A stretch of 64,000 nt of DNA from Gamarada debralockiae. Taxonomy: Eukaryota > Ascomycota > Leotiomycetes > Helotiales > Hyphodiscaceae. Made by a program: the position numbers and the translations under genes. The notes below the pieces were generated by a model. It ran no database searches. It saw only the letters and a list, made by a program, of their open reading frames with translations, and had not been told where the DNA came from. The stretch covers positions 1 to 64,000 of the forward strand of contig NXFV01001813.1 in the NCBI GenBank assembly GCA_002803225.1. The letters run 5' to 3'. Shown piece by piece: positions 55,308-64,000 of the stretch. The stretch's first letter is position 1; each line of letters opens with the position of its first letter.

Positions 55308-57542
55308 ATGGCCGAAGTCCTCGGCCTCGTCGCAAGCGGTATCGCCGTCGCGCAACTGGCTGGCGGAATCATATCCAGCACGCAAAAGCTGCACAGTTTG
55401 TGGACGAGCCTGGTGGGCGCACCGAAGGTCGTGGGGGATGTTTTGAGAGAAATTGAGATCTTAGGAACGGTGATTCAGAGTGTGAGGTTCGACGTGGAGG
55501 GAGAGGATATTGTGAGGCGCGCATTGGCATATTGTGAGGAGGTTGTTGGTGAGTTTGAGAGTACTTTGCGAGGCATTGCTTTGGTGGATGGCTTGGGCAG
55601 GGGGAAGAGGCAATGGACCAAAGTCAAGTTTTTATTCAAGGAGAAGGAGTTTGGAGGGTTGATGCAGAGGTTGGAGAGGGCGAAGAGTATGCTGGGGTTG
55701 GCTGTTGATTGTTATTCTATGTGAGTAACTGAGAATCTTACTTCCGCTTGAGAGCCTTGAGACTTTACTCAGCCCTTGACAGGTCTATCCAACGACAGCA
55801 GGTTGTGATGTTAACCTCGTTGTTCGATTCGCAGAACAGGGTGAAGTCCGGGGAGGAGGTGAACGAGTTCGACCTTTCAACTACGCACACCTTGAGAACA
55901 CTTCGAAGGACGACAAGGACCTCGACTGACAACACTAAGGTGGTAAATAAGTGGTACGGACTCGGTTGGTCTCAAACTAAATATTGCAGCTTCCCGAGGC
56001 AGACTGGTCGAATTGGAAATGAAGCCTTAGATGTAGATGTCGAGATCGAATGGAACTTTCTGCCCTCAGCTTGGCTTCGATTGAAAGGCTTCACATGGAA
56101 ACAAAGCAGAGTTTTCGGGCAGTGGCAGTATAAATTCAGATCAATCAGCATTAGACCTGATAACTCAAGGATTTTCTGGGCTTGTCGAGCAGGGGATCTG
56201 GACGAAGTCATTCACATGGTGAAGGAAGGAGAGGCCACAGTTTTTGATACCAGTGAGAGAGGCTGGACTTTACTTCACGTAGGCCTTGCCTCGCTCAACT
56301 TTTATGGTGTGCTAGAAATCTTACATGAATGCAGATTGCAGCTGCCCATTTGCGGCCTGAACTCTGCAAGTGGCTGATCTCACAGGGAGTCAGGAGCGAC
56401 GCACTAGATATCAAGGAGGGAAAGCAAGCCAGCCTGTATTTCGGTCATGACCTGGTCCTCTGCTGATAGGTGCTAGAACTGCGCTGCACATTGCCGCAAG
56501 TTATAGCGGTCGCTCCAGAGCTTGGAATCTTCTCGATGGAGCCTTGATCGAGATCGATAACATAGATCGCCCATCAGACGCTTATGAGACCTTCCGCGTC
56601 CTCGTCGAAAAAGGACAAATTGATCCCATGCTCAAGTCAACATTTCCTCATTCATCCTCCACAGCTCTTCATCTTCATCAAGGACCTGTTGAAGCGTTCA
56701 AATATTTGCTTCGACAAGAAGAGTTTGTAATTAATTTAATGGAGACAAATGGGAAGGGAATGAACATTGCGATGCAAAAGCTGACAGAAGTAGGAGGGCA
56801 GAATTCATTGGAAATGGCTTTGTTGTCTGACTTGTCTTCGGCGTCAAGCCAGAACATACTTTCTCTAGCCATGCAAAGGCATGACGCTTCTTGCGGAATT
56901 ACACTTCTCCATTTCGCAGTCAATGGACTGAAATATCATATGGACAGGATTGGTCTCGATTCAGAACGAGCCATAGAGTTTATTGACGTCGCCATCTTCA
57001 ATCTTCTAAAAGCCGGAGCGGATGTCCACGCCACAGATACGTTTGGAAGAACACCGCTAAGTTGGTTGATTGAAAGGGTAGTTCAGTCGATCACAAAGGA
57101 CAAAACTGAGGCCTTCAAACGTGGAAGAGGGGTTTCGTGTGAGAAATTGGGTAAGCGACTCCTAACGTGGTTCAATTTACTGCGTAAGGCGGGATATGAC
57201 CTCCAAGAATACATACGGAAAGAGCAGGCTTTGATCTATAAAGAGCGTTTCTACCTACCGAGACACGAGGGGGGTTGTAAGATGATGACTCGAGAGCTGC
57301 CAGAAGAAGGTGCTATTCTTTTGAGGATTGAGGATGAGGATAATTGTACTGAGGTACGGGATGAAGAGGAGCAAGATATGGAAATGAGCATGCCAGGGTC
57401 TTATCCAAAATGTTCGGAGACTTTAGCAAGTTTGTTGTGGGAAGAGAGGGATGATATGAGTGTTTTTATTGGGCCTTTGAAGGATGGTGTTCAGGAATTT
57501 GAGCTTCTGGATTGGTTAGGTGTTTATTACTGGGGTAAGTGA
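55308..57542 (+). CDS. STAND N-terminal domain plus ankyrin-type protein (splicing partly uncertain)
   Basis: The ATG at 55308 begins MAEVLGLVASGIAVAQLAGG, the fungal NLR N-terminal domain. Supported exons are 55308-55720, 55783-56278 and one starting at 56335. The 56-nt intron 56279-56334 (GTAGGC...GCAG) is needed to keep an ankyrin motif: GWTLLH joins IAAAHLRPELCKWLISQG. A last exon from about 56468 to 57542 continues ARTALHIAASYSG. The join between about 56440 and 56470 has no donor/acceptor pair in phase and the straight frame meets a TGA, so either an intron is unusual or the copy has one lesion. No NACHT NTPase is visible. Ankyrins end with a LLDWLGVYYW tail. Role in recognition is inferred. 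Confidence 0.6.
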
Positions 57543-57988
57543 GAAAATGCAGGATCCTCTGTCTAGTGGAACGAGGCTCAAGAAATTTGCCCCACTGAGA
57601 GCGTCAATACTATGGCAGAAAGGAATATCAATCGTCCAATCAATTTGAGTGATTGCATTTGCATCCCTGAATCTATACAAACGATTCAGGTCTAGTGATC
57701 GGAACCTGTCTTTTCCATAAGATATCACGCCTGAAGGGGATTCATAGAATTCGGTGCTTTTGTACTAGTATCTAAAGTACAACCAAGGAACGCATTTTCG
57801 GAAACCATGTATCAAAGGTAAAAGAAAATGCCCAGTTGAAGAGCCGCCCAGTCTCCATGTCCCATGCATTGCCCATTCTTCCATCTATGCCACCTTCCAG
57901 CCGCCTAGTACAAACGAGAATCGAAGGCAACGAAAAGAGTACGACGGCTAAGTATTAGTCGTAAAAGTCGAGAGTCAATAGATGGTTC
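57543..57988. other. Intergenic region between the STAND-N/ankyrin gene and PFK2
   Basis: About 450 bp, expected 3' regions of two convergent genes; nothing else is supported. Confidence 0.3.
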
Positions 57989-60341
57989 TTAGTCCCTAGA
58001 AAGGGGGTGGACGCGATCCGTGATCTTGGGGATGGGATTGGCTGGTTCAGCTGGAGTACCGAGACCAGACATGGGGGAGAGGGTTCCGCTGGGAGGAACT
58101 GGGATTCGGATGTCTTCTGGAGATCCTGGAATCATCTCAGGGGCCAGACCGGGAATGTGGATGCGCTTTGCCTCGTTCTGGTAAGAAGCGGGGATGATCT
58201 TGTGCATTGTCAGAACGCTTCCTAGCAGAACAAAAGGGAGGGGTAGCATGCACTGACCTCAATAATCTCATTACGGGGGAACTTGAGGCTTGGGATGCGC
58301 ATCGCATCGCAAGCCATGAGATAGCCGTAGAGAACTCGGAGAACCGACTCGTGGGCAATGATGAGGAGATCGTTCTGCTCTCTCTCCAACTCCAGAATTA
58401 TGGGCTCAAGGCGGACGGCAAGGTCATGGTACGACTGTAGATATGTGAGTAAAAGCTTCAATGAGGTTCACTAGGACTGCGAAAGCGTACCTCTGCACGG
58501 GGATATCTGTGGTGGTAGGGATCCTTTTCGTGCTTCTCGACCTCATCAGGGTAGATACGACGAATGGCACGCTCAGAAAGCTTCTCGCAGACACCGGGGT
58601 TCAACTGACTCATCTGAGATCGCTGGCGAACCTTGTATCCAAGGCCCTTCAAGTATTCGGCGGTTTCGACGGTTCTCTTTCGGGTAGAGGTCCACACAGT
58701 GAGAGGCCTCAGGGGTGCATCGGAACCTCCCTTTGCCATCGACGCAGCTCTCTCAGCCTCTCGATGCTTCAGCAAAGTCTCCGACATCTTCTTAGCGTAG
58801 GCCTCGCCATCGGCAGAGAGGGGGGCGTCCATCTTGTAAGAGTCTTCTTGGCTTGAGGTTCCAGCTCTGGCAAAGAAAGTCTGGCGAGACTTGATATGGA
58901 GGTTCATGAGGTAGAAGACAATGCGATGAGAGAGATAGCCGAAGCTGACGTTGTTATACTGAATGCGCTCGCCGGCGTTGATCATCTTCACATAGTTGAG
59001 GTCCGGCTCATCCATGGTCTCGAACAACGGAATCTTAACATCAATTCGCCGGAGATAAAGTTTGGCAGCCTCATCTGGATCCATATCAACAAACTAATGC
59101 CGTTAGTTGTATGCACCAGTTAAATAAGAGTGGTTTCATACGTCAGGGGAGGAGATCTTGACATTGCGGGCGTTTTCTCTCAAAATGTTCTCATCGGTGA
59201 CATATGACTCGAGGAACAGGGTCTGCAGGTTGGTTAGCAGGCTTCTTATGCATGCTTATCTGTTGTAAGTCTTTCAGGTGTACCGCATACCTGAACATCG
59301 TGCTTGGCGAATTCCTTGGCAAGAGATCTGCGTCCACCGGAAAGAGGGTTGACAGCATCGTAGATCGCAACTTGGCCATTTTCATGGTTCAACCAGGCGT
59401 AGATGTCTTCACGGCATTTCTTGAGGATCTTCTGGCGAAGCATTACGGACGCAGCGGAAGCATTGATAAAAAAGTAATCATCTGGCACATCCATATCCGG
59501 ACCCATGGTGGCACGACGATAATCTCCAAGGTGGAAGACGCGAGTTTTCACCCCGAGCCTGTGAAAGGTATGAGTGACGATAGCAAGAGAGTAAAGAGTA
59601 TTCTCACCATTGCAAGTATCTAGAGAGCGAGACCGAGATGTGCCTGTAGGATCGGATTAGAAATAGTCAAGGGACATTGAAGTTGATGTTGACTTACGTC
59701 TTGCCGCGAGCTGGAGGACCAACAAGAACGATTGCAATTCGACCGGAATGGAACAAGCGACCGGACATCGTGCTGTACAGCTGCGCCGGCGCCATTGGCG
59801 AGGCTTTCTCATCTGGAAGGTCGTGAACACCATCGATGAAGGTAGAGGATCTGCGACGATAGCGGGGGGAATTGGCCGCGATCTCTGCGGTACTGTTAAT
59901 GAATGTGTTAGTATTAGCAAGCTGAAAAATCCCAGTAGCTTGGAATTTGCTCAGAGGGACCCGATCAAAATCAGGGTAGATGACGGTGACAGAAGCTTTG
60001 CTCTAGGTGGATTTGCCAGTCTCTCGAAGATCCTGCTCATTTGTTCGATCAACGAGAGGTGCAGATTGGGTGTCCATGGTTGTAATATGAATAGAAGCAT
60101 CTGCAACTGGTTGCTTTGTGTTCTCTCAATCAGCTTCTTGGCTGGTGGCTTCGAGAAGAGCCTCTTGCTTGGGAAGGTTGTCTGGGGTCTGCTTTGCAGA
60201 ATCCATGATGTTTATAATCGGTGTTACGGGTGTGATGAAGTCTCCGAAGAAATGTCTGGGAATTGAATGTATTTGGGTGTTTGACACGAAAGCTGGGGAA
60301 GAGAAGTGGGAGAAAATAAATACTCACAGAAGGGTGTCCAT
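57989..60341 (-). CDS. 6-phosphofructo-2-kinase, likely without fructose-2,6-bisphosphatase activity
   Basis: Eight exons: 60328-60341, 59698-59892, 59608-59643, 59291-59558, 59142-59222, 58491-59093, 58258-58434 and 57989-58198, giving 527 aa. The first intron is 435 nt; its splice MDTLL-TAEIAAN is the least certain. The kinase half has Walker A GPPARGKT (about 63-70), RVFHLGDYRRATMG and DDYFFINASAASVML. It makes fructose-2,6-bisphosphate, the activator of glycolytic phosphofructokinase. In the phosphatase half the RHG motif reads RAG (Ala codon 58863-58865), so the phosphohistidine is lost, although AHESVLRVLYGYL remains. Yeast Pfk26 also lacks this His. The predicted product is therefore a kinase-only enzyme. 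Confidence 0.9.
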
Positions 60342-61012
60342 TTTGAACAAAATCGGTCGCCAGACCTATGGCAATCCGTAAAGCTAAATCGGCACAATCG
60401 AGACTACTAGTTACCCGGGACACCAGGAGAACTTTTCCTTCATAAACAGACTTCTTTCATCCCAAGTCGAGCAAGGAGTAGCCAGAGTCCGGCGGAGAAG
60501 AAGAGGGATATTGCTTTTGCCGAAGCCTTTCAAAGAGCAGAGCCAGCAATTGCCTTGCTGCTGGGGTAAATTATGGAGTATTTAAGGTAAGCTCAAACTT
60601 TTGAGAGTATATCCGGGTCCAAAACACCACCCTATTATACAATTAAGGTCGGATATCAGAGTTGATGTCTACGGATAGAAGAGAGGAGAGCCAAGGGTCG
60701 GCTTATCAGTTTTAACTAATTATTCAACTGAATGAAGTTCCCGCACTCGGTTGTGCACCAATGAACGTCGCCCTCGGTGTTCCTCCTTTTGACGCCTTGT
60801 CGCCTTGTGCATCAGGCGAAAAGAAAGCCGGGTCCCTTTCTGAGAAAAAGTTGCTGATCCATTCATCTTCTACCAGGAGTAGCTTTTAGGTCTTCCACCA
60901 GATCAGTTTCGAATACAAGGACTACGCAACCCTCAACCCCCCCCCTCCTACTCTTCTATCCCTCCCTGTACATCTTCGTCTCATCAGTCACGTCGATTCA
61001 AGCAGCACAATC
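60342..61012. promoter_or_regulatory. Divergent intergenic region between PFK2 and TOM40
   Basis: 671 bp. A CT-rich tract with a run of 9-10 C (about 60935-60950) lies just before the TOM40 start, typical of highly expressed fungal promoters. No specific operator is called. Confidence 0.45.
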
Positions 61013-62241
61013 ATGTCGTCAATTACACTGGAGAAGGAGTCGCCTTTGGGCTTTCTCTTCAACAACTCAATAGCTGCTGCTCTGGCCGATACATACACCT
61101 CATTCTCTGAACGGAGGGAAGCTCTAGGACTGTCAAACCCAGGCACGGTAGAGAACATTGCTCGAGAGGTCCAGCGCGATGTCTTCCTGAACAATTACAC
61201 TTTCTCTGGCTTGAGGGCGGATCTCACCAAAGCTTTCAGCATCTCACCCTTATTCCAAGTTTCCCATGCATTCTCCATGGGGTCGCAAGGCCTGCCACCA
61301 TACACGTTTGCTGCGCTCTTTGGTACCAATAAGGTTCGTGATTGTCCTTGGGAGATTAGCCCTATCTCTGCCGCAAGGCTTTCAAATTCTTTATCTGCGA
61401 TACAACGAAAGCTAACATCTTTGATTACCAGATCTTTATGCAAGGAAACGTCGATAATGAAGGTCAACTCTCTACTCGATTCAACTACCGATGGACACCC
61501 TCCTTCGTCACAAAGACCCAAATCCAAATAGCTCCTGGCCCCAACCAGGCTATGGTACAATTCGACAACGAATATACTGGAAATGACTTCAGCGCGTCTT
61601 TAAAGACTCTCAACCCATCTATCATTGATGGCGGTCTCACTGGTATCTTCATTGGAAGCTACTTGCAATCCGTTACACCAAGTCTTGCTGTAGGTCTCGA
61701 GGCCATCTGGCAACGCCAGGCACTGAACCAAGGTCCGGAGACAGCGGTATCGTATTGTGCCAAGTACAAGGGAAGTGACTGGATTGCAAGCGCTCAAATC
61801 CAAGCACAAGGAGCTATTAACACATCATACTGGCGACGATTGACGGACAAGGTTGAGGCGGGTGTTGATCTGAACTTGCAATTTGCAGGATTATCAGGAG
61901 GCGGAATGATGGGAGGACCTATTAGAAAGGAAGGCGTTACAACAGTTGGCGCAAAGTATGACTTCCGGATGTCTACTTTTAGAGCGCAGGTGGACTCGAC
62001 TGGAAAGCTGAGCTGCTTGTTGGAAAAGAGAGTTGCACCACCGGTACAACTGACCTTTGCTGCTGATATGGATCACTTCAAGGTTCGCGATAATCCCACT
62101 AGATCATCAGATATTAGCTAACATTTCCATCAGCAACAAGCAAAGATCGGTCTCGCAGTCTCCATCGAAGCCGGCAGCGAAGAGCTCCAGGAGCAACAAG
62201 AAATCGCAGGTGGATCAGCTCCCGCTCAGATCCCCTTCTAA
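61013..62241 (+). CDS. TOM40: Mitochondrial import receptor Tom40
   Basis: Three exons: 61013-61333, 61432-62082 and 62134-62241, giving 359 aa. Both introns (98 and 51 nt) are phase 0; the last exon is only 36 codons and ends QIPF. The porin-3 family barrel starts with the N-terminal helix and [20 protein letters not shown], then [26 protein letters not shown]-type strands, [15 protein letters not shown], and the late Gly-rich loop LSGGGMMGG. Tom40 forms the translocation channel of the TOM complex in the outer membrane and is essential. Start and length agree with fungal Tom40. It diverges from PFK2 across 671 bp. Confidence 0.95.
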
Positions 62242-64000
62242 GCCACCAATGACTGAAGACAACACTCCTCCACTCCAACCTAATCGATAAATAATACCTC
62301 TAACGACACCCCTGTACACTGGCTACCTCTGAACATATCGGCTCTCTCACCAAAATTTCCTCTTCTTCGTCCTCCAATGTCTTACTACAACCACGCTCCG
62401 ATGTGGCAGCTTTCCCCGGTGTTACTTTTGTGTCTGTCTTCTTCCTTTTGGAAAGGTCTTTGCATAGGTGACGGCCGAAAGACGTGACGATTCATAGATT
62501 TCTTATTTTGTTCTCTTGCGTTGCATATGTGGAGGGCGAATCAAGTGCATTTGCCAGATCTGGTGGTAGTCGTGGCTTGCGACGTGTATTATAGTGGCTT
62601 TTGTGCAGGGCAGGATTGGGCATGAAATGCTGCTGTAGATACCTGTGTACAAAAAGAAAGGAAATGCTTCATGCCCATTGATAATCTGCTCTTTGGTTTA
62701 CATCTTTGAGTGAGCCGCTAAACTTCAACAACTCGAAGATCTTCCTCCTCGATCTTCAAATGGAGAAATAAAGAATCGCATGTGCTGGCAAACAGCCTAG
62801 CAGCGGCGACTCTTATGCATCAAGGGGCTGCAAGAAAGCAGCCTCATCAATCCAAATAAGCAAAACTTTCCACCAAACTTCGATGGTCAAGCTGCCGGCG
62901 TTGTCGCTTCAAGCAATTCTTAGCATAACTAACATCTCTCAGAGCCATTACTTGCTGTTTGTAAGATCACCATGCCCCAAGTCTGCTAGACCTACCTTCA
63001 CTACTCGACCTTGCACCTCAAGATTTGTGGCCTCCGTGCTCGGGGTAAGACTCGGGTATCTATTCCAGATTTCTCTCTGCGACGTTGCATATACCGCCTC
63101 ATGAAGTTACATGCAGTTACGGCGGCACACTCCTCGACCCTTCACAAACTCTCCTCAGCGATCGGCACATCCACTTCAGCGCCAGCCAGATAAAGATGGG
63201 TATGTAAAGCTACTTTCTCTCTTACTCGTAAACTTCGGCATCTTGAACATGAGAAACAACCTTTTTGCTCTCTTCTTTTTTAGACCTATGAATGAGATTA
63301 AGAAGTTTTGGGTTCCAAAAGCGGCCGTGGCCGAGTTGGCGAAACTATTCAAGTACTTCACAATTGTCCCCTAGCTAATAATTCTTCAGAATTTCAACGT
63401 CCGGCACGTCAACGCTTCTTGCCCTCACGACTTGATGCCAGCCTTTCGAGACTGCTTTGCGGCCCCGTAAACCCTTTCCGACAATGGATGTCGGCACGTC
63501 CACGGCGCTCGGAGAACAGGAGATGATCTGTCGAAAGAGTATCTTTCTTAGTCGTCCCGGCTACCTTGCGAATTTGTGTACCCTGGAAGAGATACCCGGC
63601 TGGGCTTTGTTCTCATTCCAACACTCGTCGGTCCCGCCGATAAGTAACACAAAACATCTGCGACATTGCATATACTTCACGGTTACGGCAATATACTCTT
63701 CAATTTGCGGCACGAATGATCTTCTTTCGCCAGCCTGTAAGTTGCCCCTTCTCCTAAAAAGAACCGAGACAGCTTGACCACAATCCTACAATTTTCCTTT
63801 TTGCCTCTTTCCTTGTCTCGGGGCTTGAGTCTAAAATTCTATATTAGAAGAATTTCGGCAACAAACAGGTATGTGATCCAGCTTTCCCGGTCTTCTAGTC
63901 CTCGAATTATCTCAACATCTCTCAGACAATCCGTAGTCCCAGGGACCTCAGCTTATATCTCCACAAACTCAAATTACTCTGCGATGTTGCACATACTTGG
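62242..64000. other. Gene-poor right end with diverged repeats
   Basis: About 1.76 kb. A motif near CTGCGAYGTTGCAYATAC recurs at about 63077, 63657 and 63978, and TCGGCACRTCCAC recurs at about 63163 and 63489. This suggests repeated units that have diverged. No open frame is convincing (longest about 106 codons). A tRNA-like 5' half at 63321 lacks the rest. Confidence 0.4.

Noticed and set aside
63321..63360. tRNA-Leu/Ser-like 5' half (GGCCGTGGCCGAGTTGGCGAA)
   Set aside because: It resembles an acceptor and D-arm, but no anticodon stem or T-arm (GGTTCRANYCC) follows in the next 60 bases, so it is a chance match or tiny relic.

Overview
This window is nuclear DNA of a filamentous ascomycete (Pezizomycotina). 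The evidence is short GT-AG introns of about 47-100 nt with CTRAY-like branch sites, three HET-domain loci, several STAND/NLR-type genes or relics, a Smi1/Knr4 gene and fungal-type actin, Fes1 and Tom40. A leotiomycete is my best guess, but the sequence alone does not prove it.

Layout, left to right. 45-5675: an EH-domain/F-box protein (-), Golgi tether subunit COG1 (+) and a three-exon DUF1640 mitochondrial inner-membrane protein (+). 6188-19374 is accessory: an intact HET gene, a decayed Zn2Cys6 regulator, a bZIP factor with atypical basic region, an SDR lacking the catalytic Lys, a small MGC-start (acylation-type) protein, a HET pseudogene with three separate lesions, and a frame-broken coiled-coil relic of 7-residue repeats. 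19805-27071 is housekeeping on the minus strand: GPI13 (GPI anchor synthesis), VPS68 (endosomal sorting) and SMI1/KNR4 (cell-wall regulation). 28530-34563 is a second accessory island: an intact HET gene between two decayed NLR/NACHT relics and a TA-rich stretch. 34893-46786 holds SEC8 (exocyst), a secreted histidine acid phosphatase/phytase, actin and FES1. 47410-50221 holds an NLR-like N-terminal-domain protein without NTPase and a decayed SDR. 50321-62241 holds mitochondrial ribosomal uL5m, a ubiquitin-specific protease ending in a CaaX box, a STAND-N/ankyrin gene, PFK2/FBPase2 with a disabled phosphatase motif, and TOM40. The right end (62242-64000) is gene-poor and carries diverged repeats.

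The main theme is alternation of conserved secretion, wall and mitochondrial genes (COG1, GPI13, VPS68, SMI1, SEC8, actin, TOM40, uL5m) with islands of allorecognition-type genes (HET, NACHT, ankyrin). Many members of these islands are broken by stops and frameshifts. I see no operon-like system and no clearly new enzyme system. The most distinctive items are the NLR-HET-NLR block, the 11-bp insertion in the HET pseudogene, the coiled-coil relic, the CaaX-terminated deubiquitinase and the phosphatase-dead PFK2.

Exon coordinates were derived by hand from splice consensus, reading phase and family knowledge. No alignment or expression data were available.
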